A stretch of 64,000 nucleotides of DNA from Aquatica leii (GCA_035610365.1 CM069435.1:3684001-3748000); one strand, 5' to 3'; counted from the stretch's first letter, positions 43,951 through 56,903 are shown. Program-made: numbers and translations. Notes: generated by a model from the letters alone, not told the origin.

Positions 43951-45740
43951 TCATTATCATTAGCGTTTTTTGTATTAAGAAAGCAGTACGGTGCTGACAA
44001 ATACACACTTGGAACAAGTTTAATTTTTTTAACATATGTTCTTATAGTTGTTTTTGAAATAAATGCTGTGCAACACTTTTTGCTAACTTTGTATACAGTT
44101 CTAGTTGCGTGAATGTGTTTAACTAATTGTCTCCTAACACAATTTTAGATAAATCAAAATTTTAAAAACTGTAAAATATAATTTATTATAAAATAAAAAT
44201 ATTTTTGTTTATAACTTTAAGTTTTTAAAAACGTGTTTCTATAAATAATAATTTGTAACAAGATTAAATTTGATTTCATAATCGTATGTAAAAAAACTAT
44301 ATAAACAACTTGTTTAGTTTAGTACTACTTCTAATTTTAATGTAATAGTTAACTAATATGTAACATTAACAAAAACTTGCTTCTGATACAAAAAACATCG
44401 TGGGTGTGTTAACAAAACTATTACTGTTGCTATCGACTACAAAAAAGATAAAGTTATAAAATAAGCTAAACAACAATAAACTAAAACCAAATAAAGTTTT
44501 AACAAACAAATTAAGGATAACATTAGTTTTACTATACAAATAATTATTAGAATATTACAAATACATAATTGTTTGCGTGATAAAAAAAATAGTAGTATTA
44601 TATTAAAATACAAAATAATAAATAATAAATTAAGTAGTGGTACTAACAAGAAATTTTAATATTAAACATAATTTAGTTTTATCATTGACACGTACTTTAA
44701 AAAAACGTTAAATTAATAAAACTGCTTCAATTAATCAAATGTGCTTTTTATTCTAATTTTCTAAGAATTTATATTTAGATGTTAATGAATTACTCATAAC
44801 TGATAATAACAGAATGTGAGTTTTTGAAGTAACGTTACAAAAAAAAACAAATGTTACTACAAAAAAGGAATTGATTAATTAGAGTATATAGCATTAGTTT
44901 TTGCCACCCACTGTAAATAATGTGCTATTGAAAAACAAAACATAATCTTAAATCTTTTGTATGTTCTTACCAATATAAAAAGTAGTTTGACAAAAACTCT
45001 TACACCATTTTTAACCATCAATTTAACTTTTTTTGTTTAAATTAAGTAACATTTTTTTTTAAAATTGTTTAAAATTATTCCATTATATAAGTGCAGAGTA
45101 AGAAAATCTAATGTAATTTATTTATGCACTAAATTTATTTAATATTTTTTAAATTTGTATATCGTACGCAAGAGTTGATTATTATTTTCAAATTAGTCAT
45201 ATTTGTTATAAAATAGTGTTTTTATATTAATTAGTGGTATCAAAAACCAGAAGAAATATAATACAACATGTATTGGGAACAATGTAACTTTTTTGAAATA
45301 ATTTTTAAAAAAATACTTACTAACTGACAAAAAAAAATTTATATGTTATCTAATTATTACAGTCTATGCTAATAATGGTTATTTAACAAACATGGTTGTT
45401 AATGATAGCGATTAATAATCGAAACATTTTAACGCCGTGAGCGAGTGTAGCGAGCGAACGCGTTAATATTGTCCAGATTATTTGTCGCCGATTAGTTTTA
45501 TAGTTTTTCCGTTGATCGTACGTTGGTAAAACGTGTAAAGTTATAAATAAACTAAAGCATACGTAACCCGATGTTATATCTAATAGTCGTGCAATATCGT
45601 TAAATCGGTGTTTGCTAACGATTTTATTGGTTGCTATACAAAATCGTTCATTAATAAGTGTCATTAACAATTTATTTCTGATACATTATTATACGTTAAT
45701 ATTGTTATTAACGGACGATCGACGGAAAAAAATTAAATGA
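43951..45740. other. AT-rich stretch without recognised genes
   Basis: Very AT-rich to about 45,380. The part 45,386-45,730 is richer in CG, holds a gagcgagtgtagcgagcgaa motif and weak inverted similarity between ttgttaatga (45,393) and tcattaacaa (45,661), perhaps a short MITE. No gene I can support. Confidence 0.4.
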
Positions 45741-45744
45741 AAAA

Positions 45745-48189
45745 TATGATATGAAATAACGGACAGTAAAAAACCCATCTGTTGTGAATTTTTTGAAGTC
45801 GTCTGGTGACACTTACTTTTCATATTCAAGTGTCAATTGAAGGTAGAGGTGAGCGCATTTGGCATACAAATTATGACCCGCAGCATGGAAGATAGGAATC
45901 ATAAGTTTGATTATCTCAGTGTGCTTTTTCCAATTTCCGGTTCTTTCGGCACTGATGAATTCTATCACAAGTATTATGAGATCAATGTACTGAAACCACA
46001 ATTTTGCTGTTCTACTGTTCTTTTTATGTTTTTTCACACACTTTCTGCAAATCGTTTATCACTTTGTTACATAAAACTGATGATTCTATTTCCTCGGGTG
46101 ATATTTCATTCCTAAGTAACTCCTCACTTACGCTTGAAAGTGACTTGAAAGGCTCATTTTTAAGTTCAGGGTACCTGTCAGCTAGTAAGTTAAACAAACC
46201 ACAAACTCTGAGCAAATGTGCCCTGAACGATCTAGAGAAAGCATGGCCTGATAAAAGATGGGGGACTGTGTTCTTTTCGTATACAGTTGACCAAAGCTCT
46301 TCAATCCGACTTCCTCTCATAAGGTAACCTATAGACCCTAACAAACTCATTAGCAAATGAAAACTTCCGAGCCGTACATGAATTGTTGAAAGTGGGCTGC
46401 TAGAGTCTGCTGACCATACGATTTCAGCTGCCTTCAGAAATGCAGGGTTTCTTCTTAATTTGGCTTTCAAGCACAGCATACATTAGTGCTGAGTTTATTG
46501 CACTTAGGTTACTAGCTTCTAAGTTTATAAAAGGAACTGGCAATATTTTGGTAGTTGCATATGCTCCATCCTCCTGATGGGCGTCTTGCATGTATGCATT
46601 CCAAAATGGAATTCGGTTTTCCGAGAACAAGAACCCACAAATCCATGGTACATTGCATTTTAAGCCCTGTTTTACAAGTTCTGTGTTCATATCGACTGGT
46701 TGTATCTTGACTTTTTTCAAGCCTGGCTTAGTTAGATTCTTATAGTATACAATTTTTTATTATGTTCATTTTCCTCTTTACATTTCGAATTGTAGGCGAA
46801 GTGGTTGAAACAGCTTGAGCTGAAGTTATACACTGTATACCACCAAGAATATGAACAGTCCCTTTGCCATCAAGAGTTCTTGTGTTGACATCTGCGTTGT
46901 CAAATACAAACTGCATGAAACCGAAGTCTTGTTGTTCGGGTTAGCCATTTTGGCTGGTACAGTTCAGGTAACCAATAGTATCACTGTACAACGAGCAAAC
47001 TGACAGAGAGTGAAGAACATCGATTAGATATCGCGATCCAAATTTACAGTGAAGATGGACACCAAGTCCCAATTGAATAGGAGAAATGAACGATCTGGGG
47101 CGGCAGGCCGATATGATGTCGTGGTTTATAGCAGCTATTTTTGGTTTTTCTTTTTGACTTTTAGATTTTCCTTGTATAACATTTTGCATGAACAACTGCA
47201 AAGAATCGGGTACAATATCTGATTCAATATTTCCCATCTCTTCTACAGATGGATATACTAACATATCGTAAGTTTTTGCACGGATGTCCTGTAGAATTAT
47301 TTCAGCAGCCTTTTCCACAATCCGTAGCCTTTCATTTTCTGTATTTTTCTTCCTGTCTAAATACCATTGATCATACAGTAACTTTTTGGTAGTTCCAAAG
47401 AAGGAAAATAAAGTCTGACGTGAACCACCCTTCTGTTCTGTAACAATCAATTGATCTTAGAAATGTGATTTAAGGCTAGTCTTCAAGAAAGAAAATGTAG
47501 TCTGAGATGTCTACTTTTGCTGTTTCAAAAGTTTTCACTATGTCTTTTATTTCAATTAACGAATACTGGCATTCTTTTCCTTTCTCCATTTAGTGAATCA
47601 ACGTATCTAAAACGGTTTCTTGAGCATCTTTGCTTGACTGTCCTGATTTTACTTTTGGCACATTTCTAAAAGTAACGTAGCATTCATGATGGTATCTTGC
47701 TTCAGCTGCTGGTAAATCTACATGCTCCACTCTTTTTTTAACAATTTTACTTAAATCGTCATTCCGTTCACCGCATATTTTCAAAATTTCATCTTTTATT
47801 TTAAACGTCTGGACTATGGATATGCGCTTTCTCATATTTTTTTATAGTTTTGAATCATGGACTGCAACTTTAACTCCACAAAAAAGGCAGGTTGTTCTAA
47901 TCAAATGCTGGCATTTTGATCCTTGTTGTTAGTTTAGAGACACAGAATTCATTATTTTTGTTGTCGTACAGTTTTTTTTCTTAGCTGCTATAGTACTAGG
48001 TTTAGTATAATAGTTTGTGCAAGCCTTTCTTTCTTTAACATTTTGTAACTTTTGCCAAAGCCCATCTTCTACTGCTTTGCTTGTTTGTATAATAGTTAAT
48101 AATTCTCGATTAGTCACTACACTACACCCTTTTTTTAGGTCCCCATCACAAAAACAACACCTTTCATCTTCCATAGTTCTATTAGTCAA
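45745..48189 (-). pseudogene. relic of an uncharacterised, repeatedly expanded metazoan gene family
   Basis: Six minus-strand pieces in order. 47,929-48,189 starts near EDERCCFCDGDLKKG (Cys-rich). 47,590-47,835 has LPAAEARYHHECYVTFRNVP. 46,941-47,450 has QLGLGVHLHCKFGSRYLIDV. About 46,750-46,940 has FDNADVNTRTLDGKGTVHIL. 46,024-46,479 and the overlapping piece upstream have HVRLGSFHLLMSLLGSIGYL and LLSGHAFSRSFRAHLLRVC. 45,813-46,037 has AKLWFQYIDLIILVIEFISA and IPIFHAAGHNLYAKCAH. I recognise these blocks from large uncharacterised proteins present in many copies in insects and cnidarians, probably transposon-derived, but I cannot name a function. The C-terminus stops at about 45,745. Stops and frameshifts throughout. 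Confidence 0.65.
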
Positions 48190-48680
48190 TACCTACAGCA
48201 AGTCTGATACAAAAGCATTTTTATTGTGTTAATAATTCTAAATTTTATTCACAGCTGTTAGTTGCTATGCTCAAAATAAGTCCACTAATTTCAGAAACAA
48301 CTACGCAATTTTGTGCATGTTTCGTTGTTCACACAAAAAAATGGTTATAATAAAATATGTGGATAATTATATGACAAACAACTTTTGTTTAAGAATTTTT
48401 TTTAAACGCAACGGTGAAGTAATAAAACCCAAAAAACTGTATTTTGGCCGCCATTTTGAACGATTGCGGCTTCAGCACAACTTTTTTTTGGGGGACTTTA
48501 CAACATTTCAATGAGACGGTAACACTGAATATGTGTACCGATTCTCTTGCTTGTATGACAAATTTTTGAAAACATGTAAATTTTTACCTAAAATGACTGG
48601 ACTAAGAAGAGGGTAAAAAGTTAGAAGTGAAAACTTCGCTGAGCACTTACATTAGAACATATATACGAAGTATGCTGCAT
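48190..48680. other. flank without recognised genes
   Basis: No domain recognised on either strand. Possibly the 5' end of the element that carried the preceding relic. Confidence 0.45.
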
Positions 48681-48689
48681 TAGGTTTGA

Positions 48690-49085
48690 AACAACTTTTT
48701 TAAACTTGTCACATATCAATATAGTATATCATCTGCATATTCTGCGCTTATATTCCGTTTAATTCAAGTTTCAGTAAGATAGTACCATACTTTACAATAG
48801 GAGCAATATTACTTTTCCTTGCGGGCAGCAACTATTGTTCTAGTTACATTGCACAACAAACTTGTAATTTTTCTGCCAGCTATTGCAGTCCTGATTCATT
48901 CTACTATAAACTAAGAATTACATTGATTTTAGACAGTTTTTTTTAAATAAAATTAATAGAGGTGTTATCATATGCTTTTTTTATATCCAAGAAAACTTAT
49001 AGTGCAATATATTCGTTGCTTAAAGAATTTTTAACTCTGTGTGTGAGCTCATGTATTTTTAGTTCACAAGGAAAAATTCTTACGA
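48690..49085 (-). pseudogene. non-LTR retrotransposon reverse transcriptase relic
   Basis: In broken minus-strand frames the RT landmarks are legible: SSHTELKNSLSNEYIAL-type sequence, then VFLDIKKAYDNTS near 48,955-49,010, and finally AEYADDILY near 48,717-48,745, which is the F/YADD active site. The conserved QG block before it is degraded. This spacing and the LDIKKAYD motif suit a jockey/CR1-like non-LTR element. It is short and badly eroded. Confidence 0.6.
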
Positions 49086-49149
49086 AGACGTTACGCCACG
49101 TTACTTAAAGATGTTAAAACCCTCGCTAGACTAATACAATTATACATTA

Positions 49150-52100
49150 TTACGAACTTAATTTGGAAGAAACTGGGCGTGTTTGCGTTGTTACGGTCGA
49201 AATTTTCATTGCGTACGCCTATGTATTCCGACGTGAAATTAGCTTACGGTTTGGACGCCCCCTACCGATCTTTTACGCGTGACTGTCATTTACGACGAGT
49301 TCTTCAACTTGAAAACTGCATAAAATGGCCGGTGAATTGGCGATTAAAATCTTCTAAAATTATCCACCGTAATGGGGACCAATTTATAAGTGTATTACGC
49401 TTATAATACATCTGAGTCGTCACCGGGTAAGATAATAACTGTCATTTATCAAAACTCTGTTGTAATTTCTCGTAATTTGATAGCCGTTCCGCCACGTGCG
49501 AGCAATTGTTCCTAGTCGTTAGCTATTGATGAAGAATCAATTTGGGATAACAATTTCGTCGGATGAATATAATCTAAGGCATACGACATATGGCAAAAAT
49601 CTAATGTACCGAAGTTAACTAAAAGAGATTCTACTCAGGCGGCAGATACCTGCGTAACCACCGTTTTCGTCGGGGTATAACAGCACACGACGACCGGGTT
49701 CGGCCTTGTGTATTTATGTTAAATATAATTAATCATTTTGTAGATTTCACTTTCGTGAGGAATTAGTTTGACACGAATTGCTATTTCAGGGTGTTTACAG
49801 GATATCTTGCCGAGGAAAGTACTTTCGTCGCACAAGGGAAAGTTCCTGTGTTTTTGGTAAGTGATTTTATGTATCTTATTCGTTGTCAAACAGGGTCACT
49901 CACGAAACTGTAGCTGATAAGAATTCCGTAACGATTAACGTAAGAGTATTACCATTTAGGTAATAAGTTTGCTTGCTCTGTGTTACGTCTGCTGTGTACT
50001 ACCCATAATTATTCGGATAATTTAATGTTAATGCCATAATTGTGTAACACTCTTCCGGGGTAGCTTGCGGTAGATACGTTGAGATAAATAAACACAATAA
50101 TATAAACTTAAATATATTGTAATAATTACAAAAAACTCTTAAATAAATGATTTCCTGGCGTGTTGTTCTTCGCCTTTGAGCGACGCCCCCAATGTGACGC
50201 CTCTGGTAGTCTATTTCGCACTGCAAGGTTAATAAGGTTATTAGTGTCAAATGCGCTTGTACGAAAATAGCGGCGTGAATTTCCAGCTGCGAACTTTGCT
50301 GCAAGATACGGTGCTCTGTAATTAATCGAGGTGTTAGTAGGATTTACACAGGTGAGTTGATGTATTATACAAACGGTAAAATAACGGTTAATCGGATTTT
50401 TCAGGTAAAGTCGGACAGGCGCGTTATCTACAGGTGTGTGGAAAATTACCGGTAGGAGTGCCAATAGTGAATGAACGGGAATGTTACTAGCACAAATATT
50501 AAGGGTGTACAATGATCGTTTATGCGATATAGACAGGATCTTAAATGGAAATTACTCGGAGGTTGCGACTTGTACGAAGGTTACTACAGGGTACGTATAA
50601 ATTGTGAAATGACAATGAACGAATGGGTTTTTTAGAGATGACAAGGTACAGGGATGGCAACTGACTTTAAGGGAAGATGTAGGGGTCGAGAATGTTGTTT
50701 CGGTAATGAATACTAGTTTTCAAGATTTAACGATAATGAATGAATGCTACGTGGAAGTACGGTAGAGGCTAAATCCCGTTTTATGTAACAAGGTTTCGGT
50801 GTAATGATTACTCAGGTAACTATCGGCGGTTAGCCAGTGTCCACCAACAAGTAATTCTATTATAAAGTATGTTTACAGGGTTTACTGGGAGGTTTCGGTG
50901 TAATGATTACTCAGGTAACTATCGGCGGTTAGCCAGTGTCCACCAACAAGTAATTCTATTCCCGGAGGCTTTTAGAGGTCAAACGACCCAATACGGAGAT
51001 TACGTTGGCTAGTGTAACTATCGGCAATTATCGCCACTGTCCACACTGGCCCTAACACGAAATTGCAGATCAGAGAAATTATTTACAACAGGGATGTATA
51101 TGAAATAACTAAATTAAAAAGGATCATTCAGGTAAAAATAAAATAAAATCGATCAATACTGGTACAAAAGGGTGGCTACTTACAAATACAGGTGCTGGCG
51201 ATGAATACACTCGGTACAGGTGACAGGACGAGGTACATGCAAAAGGTACGGAATGAATGAAAGATGATGGTGATACAAAATGTAACGAATATGATTGCGG
51301 TACAAAATGAATGAAATATTCGGATGCAAATGGTAAATCGTGAATCAGGAGAATTGTCAGGTACGGTGCAGGTTGTTAATATTTTTGGACGGTTCAGGAC
51401 GGTTATATTTCCAGGTAAACACAAGGAGAACTGGTAAAAATAGATAGATTTTCCCGGTGATGCATGCTATTTTATACTGCTGGTGGTCACGCTTCGGTGG
51501 ACATTTAGAGTAGGGATTCTTCGTCTGCGCGATCATGTACTCTTGTAGACGCGACGAGGTCGAAGTCCACGCGTATTTGTTGGGATTTTTACACAATCTT
51601 CTTACAAATACGAACATTACAATCGGTTTCGTTACAATTGTTATCACTGTCTTATTGTCAGTAATGCCATATTACTAATTTTCTTTGTGGATTTCGCATA
51701 TTGTATACAAACGATATTTACTACGAACTATTCTTCGCTACTTATTTCATTGTGCTTTATTGATGTGATGTGTGCTGCCGATACTACAGGCATAGGCATT
51801 TAGTTAGGAAATTTGATGTACTTCTTAATCAAAGTGTACGCTAATTATTAATGCAAATCGTTACTCATTGTAGAATTTAAGGTTGGCGCATAAGCAAACT
51901 GTGATAGGTATTAATTTCTACCTCGAAAATATTAACGCTCATATCTTCTATTATTATTCCAACGTTAAACCATTAAATCGATTATACTTGTTAATCTTTC
52001 TTTTTATCTTCCCTGCTCCTGTGATTATCGTTACCTACTAATTACTTTTGGCTACTCGAACAGCCGAGTATAAGGATTACGAACCTAACATCGTGTTACA

Positions 52101-52600
52101 AGTTTGGACCGTCTGTCTTGAGCGGGACAGAACTGACTTTGGACAAGCTCTGGCGCCCTTAATTATATTTTCTATATTTTCTGTGAACCCCTCTCTCACC
52201 GACTAGTGTGAGTTGGCCGTGCAGGTTCGTAAAATACCAAAAGCTTGTAACAGCGTGTTTTTTAGTAATTGTATGAATCAAATGAGTTTTATTTATGATA
52301 ACACCGTATGTACGTATTTGTTAGACTTCAGTTAATTTTAGGAAATTCTGGGACGGTGCTGCTACCTAGTTGCTTGCTTCTATGAAAAACTAAATTGTAA
52401 GTATTATATTTCCAACTTTAATTCTTTGCATCTACATTTTCGGTCGATTGCACCTACAACTGGACGTACATAGCAGGTTGTTGTTACAATTAACTATAAA
52501 GGTTGTGTAACATATTATTAGACGGAGCGCTCTGATTATCTGAATTTTCCAGATTTGTATGTTTGTGTTATAATTTACAAATGTAAATTTATTTATTTTC
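49150..52600. other. less AT-rich stretch of unknown nature
   Basis: Base composition is visibly more balanced than the surroundings, with many CG dinucleotides. No reading frame has a recognisable domain. The longest (50,126-50,512, minus) looks like chance. I looked for LTR pairs, terminal inverted repeats and a tRNA-primed start and found none that hold up. It contains the 99-bp repeat listed separately. It could be a degraded unknown retroelement or unique host sequence. Confidence 0.4.
50792..50962. repeat. 99-bp period direct repeat
   Basis: The block ggtttcggtgtaatgattac and about 50 following bases, through caacaagtaattctatt, occurs at 50,792 and again at 50,891, identical over about 71 bp. 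A third, eroded copy of the aactatcggc...ccactgtccac part is at 51,018-51,050. Confidence 0.85.
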
Positions 52601-54165
52601 GAAAAAAAAAGTTAGGCCGGCAAGTTGAATATGTTTTACGACGAGTTGTTTAATCGAAGAGGGCTTACTTCAACCACTATTGTCTGTGATATTGACGTAC
52701 GTTCTAGCGTTTGATCGCAGCTATGTACATTTATCTTTTCCTCTCTACGAACTTTTCTGTCTGTGATAAAATAAATATAATTACTCGTTGTTACAACTTC
52801 TGTTTTGTCGTTTGTTCTCTTACAGCTTTGGGTAGATTTAAACGGTATCTCCCACGCTAATCTTTCACCATTTTGGCGGTTTTTTAACTTTTTCAAATAA
52901 TTACTGTTTACGCTGGTTATGTTTTTACAAACCTTTTCAAAGTGGTTATGTTAAAAATCTGTCGATATCGGTTGCGTACTGTACGAATTTCGTTCCAAAA
53001 CGCCCCCTTTCTACATTCAGAGTGTTAACTGTGATTTTTCATGCGCGATACTAATGGGTGCATTAATTTCATGTGTAAGAGTTTTTTTGGCAAGTTCGAA
53101 CACCGTCACGTGTCTGGCTTTTTTGGAAATTGTGCATGTCGAATCTATTAAGTACATCGAGTCAATAATTTGGAATCACGTACAATTCGGGACATACTTA
53201 CACCAATTGCCAGGTGTAGTTTGGAACTAAGTTGAAGTATTTGGGTAATAAACGATTAACTTGACATTTCTGCGATGTTATGAGTGACTGTCATTTGGAA
53301 GCTTGGCGCATTCGTGGTCATAAAGTTCATTGACTGATTTTGAGCAAATTATTTGTGATGTCAATCTATATCTAATTTTTCTTTTTCCTTCACTTTTAGG
53401 AATTTTAGGAGTCAATTCAGGTATGCCAATAGCTATTAGTATGACTGGACAACCCTTTATTATCTATTAATTTCTGTAATTGTCAAACATAAATACGTAT
53501 AACTTAGATTTATTTATTAAATTTATTACTAGTGCGTTCTGCTTCTGATTGCAAAAATCACTGGATTCGCAACAATTCAAGTTTTTAAACTACGCTTACC
53601 TATTAAGTTATGCTTTCGGATTGTAATACCATAATTAAATGTACGGAGTGTTGCCCAATTTATGGATGCTGCAACATCATTCTTATCTGTGATATTTTTT
53701 AACAAATTCTTAATTCCTCATATCCGTACAGTTGTACACTGTTTTATTTTAATCTTGTTCCTTCTGTTAAAATAAATATATTTGATGTTATATTTGTGTT
53801 TTGAAATTTGTGGATTTTTATTGTTCGACAGATATAATTGGGATCTGTAATTAATATTTTCTCGGTTTAGCGGTCTTTTATTTATTCTAATTAGCATACT
53901 GAGAATCATCTGCAGGCCACTTTTCAGAATGTTAACCTAGCCGTCTGCTTTTAAGTTAGGGGTAAATTTTCGTAACAGAGTCTAGCGTATGATTTGATTT
54001 TTTGATCTTCTTGCAGTGCTTCTTTCGTGATTTTTCTTTCTAATAGTGTAGGCGTAGCTTTTACTATAAATTTTATATTTTTCTTATCTTTCAGTGTTTT
54101 TAGAAAAGGTAAAAAAAATTACAAAAATCAATATGTCGATCCAAGATCTATAGTACTTACGATCA
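52601..54165. other. intergenic stretch without supported genes
   Basis: The frame 52,636-52,896 (minus, 86 codons) is Lys/Arg-rich with no known domain and is not called. Nothing else stands out. Confidence 0.4.
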
Positions 54166-54171
54166 ATTTTA

Positions 54172-55951
54172 TATCTTGTGTCTCACGCTAGGGGTACCCC
54201 ATGGGATTTAACATGGGAAAATTGAAATAATTTTTTTCCTGCTTTCCAAATTAAAAAATCGCAAAAATTTTGACGCAGATTTAAAGTGGCACTTAAAATG
54301 TTTCTAAAAACAATTTCTTTATTATAATTTGATAATTAATAAATTAATTACATGCATTTGAAGTTCGAAATTTTGAAGGTTTTTCGCGCATGCGATTCAT
54401 ATGGACTGTCTTCGGTTTTTAAAATAATATGGATGCTAAAGTTAAATTGTAGCTCGTCAAATCAACATTATGCAACTTTATTTTTGAGAAAATGGAAATT
54501 TGAAGACCCAAGACTAGAAAAATTACATTAGAAAATTTTCTGTAGCAGACTAGAAAAAAAATTAATCAAACATAAATTTACATTTACATAGGTATCTACG
54601 AACATTCATCGTGGTACCAATAGGTCTAACGCTGAAAGATTGCTCGAATAATCGTCGTGCAGAAAAATTCATTTCAACTGAGATTTTGTGGCCCTGTAAA
54701 GGGCTTTTTTGAGATTGTTGACCCGTTGCTTGGCGGAACGACCACGGCGAATCACCTATTTGGGTATGAGGTGTTAAAAAATGCCTCCTGCTTGAACTGT
54801 ACAATAAGTTACCCGTTCAACAAATCTTTTTCGTGTTTCGGATAATTTACGAACGGTAACAGCTCGGCATATCACTTGAATTTCAACTTTTAGTGCGTTT
54901 TTATTTTCATACCGTTTTCCTCCTTTGAATAATTTTTCTTTTATGTAACTCCACAAAAAAAATCGCATGGGTTTAAATCAGGTAAATAAAATTCTTGCCT
55001 ATCCATTGATTTAGAAATACTTCATCCAGAAGTCCAGTGTTTAGTCTAGCAGTATGGGCTGGAGCACCATCCTGCATAAAACAAACTTGGTGATTTTTAC
55101 CCGCAACATCATTTAGTTGTGGAAACATTTCTTCTAGTAGAAGGTAATGATATTTTATGGAAGTAAATGTACCTTCAATGAAAAAAGGACTAATAACATG
55201 ACTTCCCAGCAAACCCATCCAAACACTGATAGTTTGTCGCCATTGACTTAGTCCATTTACTAATTTCTGTGGATTTTCGAGATACCATGTACGATTATTT
55301 TGTCGATTTGGTCTGTCATCAAGTCCAAATGAACATTTATCCGAAAAACAAATGTTTTTTACAAAATTGCGATTGGTATTGTTCATTTCGGTGATTATTT
55401 CACAAAATCTCATACGTGCATAATAATCGTGTGGTAATAATTCTTGATAGCATTGCCAACGGTAACTTTTAAAACCCTCCTGTTTGAGGTACCTGAATGC
55501 TGACGACCGAGGATCGCCTACATTAATTTCAATTTCTCGCAAACTAAAATCAGGATCTTGGTCTACAGCTGCAAGAACGGCCAACTTCTGAGGGTTGTCT
55601 TCATGATTGTGTAAGGGTGATGGACGCTGACATTTACATGGTGGATTTACGAAGCCAGTGGTTTCAAATAATTGTATCGTTTTTTTGATACTCTTTAAAG
55701 AAGGTATTGGTCTATCTACGAAAAAACCAGCAAAGTCTTCTCGAATTTGAACCTTTGAAACACTTCGAAAATAATCATATTTATTATATTATAAATTATA
55801 ATCAAAAAATTGTTTTTAGAAACGTTTTCAGTGCCACTTTAAATTTGCATCAAAATTTTTGCGATTCTTTAATTTGGGAAGCAGGAAAAAAATCATTTCA
55901 ATTTTTCCATGTTAATTCCCATGGGGTACTCTTAGCGTGGGACACAACGTA
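54172..55951 (-). mobile_element. Tc1/mariner-superfamily element with long TIRs
   Basis: About 1.78 kb with terminal inverted repeats of nearly 190 bp (54,172-54,360 and about 55,765-55,951), for instance ggggtaccccatggg on the left and cccatggggtactc on the right. TA dinucleotides flank both ends. It contains one transposase relic on the minus strand. The arms have diverged by point changes, so it is not a recent insertion. Confidence 0.82.
54783..55765 (-). pseudogene. mariner-type DDE transposase (broken)
   Basis: The N-terminal helix-turn-helix region reads DRPIPSLKSIKKTIQLFETT and QDPDFSLREIEINVGDPRSS, followed by YLKQEGFKSYRWQCYQELLP. Catalytic region: ICFSDKCSFGLDDRPNRQNN (first Asp), then SVWMGLLGSHVISPFFIEGT and CFMQDGAPAHTARLN (second Asp). 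A stop and deletion at about 54,973 remove the SPDLTP block. The next piece reads PMRFFLWSYIKEKLFKG, where Arg replaces the third catalytic Asp (PxDFFLWG in relatives). It ends RFVERVTYCTVQAGGIF, the usual family end. Dead. Confidence 0.85.
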
Positions 55952-55954
55952 TAG

Positions 55955-56685
55955 TACACTCGCAAAAACTATTACACAAAGTTGCATTTTATAACACCGT
56001 TTAAAAAAAACAGTTTTTCAAAATAACCTTTCTTTATGCAAAATATAAAAAAAATCAAAAAGCAACTCCGCAAACTAAAGTACTAATCGCATTTTCTTAC
56101 ATTGTTATGTGTCATTATTTAATAGTTTTTTAATTATATAGAACAATATAATTTTAATTTTTGTTGTTTTAAAATTATATTAGTTTTTATAACAAAAATT
56201 AGATTAACTTTCTAAAATATTGTATGCACTTAAAATTTTGACAAATAAAACAAATTCGATTTAATTGTAATATACATACGTCAGTTTACGTTAAGATTAT
56301 AGCTTAACATGTAAGATTTAAACGACGTCAAATGGTTAATATAAAAGATACTTCCGCAACTACAACTTCCTTAGAATCCTCACCTTTATGAGTTGAACCC
56401 GATTAAACGGTCATCGTAGTGAATAATACTGATGCAAACAACAAATAACTTTTCAAAAACAATTAAGTTTACACAATAAATACAAATACGTATACTTAAA
56501 GTTATATGATGCAACGCCTTAGTAAGTTATTAAAAAGACGTTAACGTTTTTGAATAATTATTTAATAAAGATTTGTTAGAATTAGGTCAACGATAGAAAC
56601 AAATTTTTTTGTAGTTGTGTTAATTATTTTATTGTTTTTTTAATATAAGTACTTCTAAACATCATTGCAGTAATAAATCATCATT
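55955..56685. other. AT-rich stretch, 3' flank of peptide gene G
   Basis: No gene recognised. Confidence 0.5.
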
Positions 56686-56689
56686 TTCT

Positions 56690-56903
56690 TCAATAGTATT
56701 TAACAAAACGATTGTAATAGCCGTTGTATGGGTAAGCGAAAGATCCATAAGTGTATGGGTAAGCTCCGTAGTAAAATTGGGGTTTAGCTTCAGGTTCGGC
56801 TAAAGCCAAAGCGAAGAGAACGGCGAATACAAGAACTAACTATAAAAAGATTAAGATTAAAACAAGAATAGTAGTAAAATAGGAAACTTACCAATTTGAA
56901 CAT
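56690..56903 (-). CDS. Tyr-rich secreted 53-residue peptide, paralogue G
   Basis: Exon 1 is 56,892-56,903 (MFKL), the intron is 56,840-56,891 (GTAAG donor, TATAG acceptor), and exon 2 is 56,690-56,839 with the stop. A conventional signal peptide (LVLVFAVLFALALA) is followed by EPEAKPQFYYGAYPYTYGSF and a Tyr/Gly/Asn-rich end. No cysteines. The four-codon first exon, phase-0 intron and the EAxxxQFYx start of the mature part match the peptide family at 3.1-35.9 kb. Insect genes of this layout are annotated as neuropeptide-like precursors or cuticle-associated Gly/Tyr-rich peptides. Which applies here is open. Confidence 0.8.

Noticed and set aside
44437-44649. 70-codon hydrophobic frame on the minus strand
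   Set aside because: AT-rich low-complexity sequence. No start context, splice sites or homology that I recognise.
45383-45670. 95-codon frame on the minus strand
   Set aside because: Lies over a possible MITE with weak inverted ends. No domain recognised.
49179-49406. 75-codon frame on the plus strand
   Set aside because: Chance frame in a less AT-rich region. No recognisable motif.
50126-50512. 128-codon frame on the minus strand
   Set aside because: No domain. Likely random given the higher GC content here.
52040-52220. LTR end with TGGCGCCC primer site near 52,152
   Set aside because: Only eight bases match a tRNA-Lys site and no partner LTR was found.
52636-52896. 86-codon Lys/Arg-rich frame
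   Set aside because: No homology recognised and no supporting gene signals.
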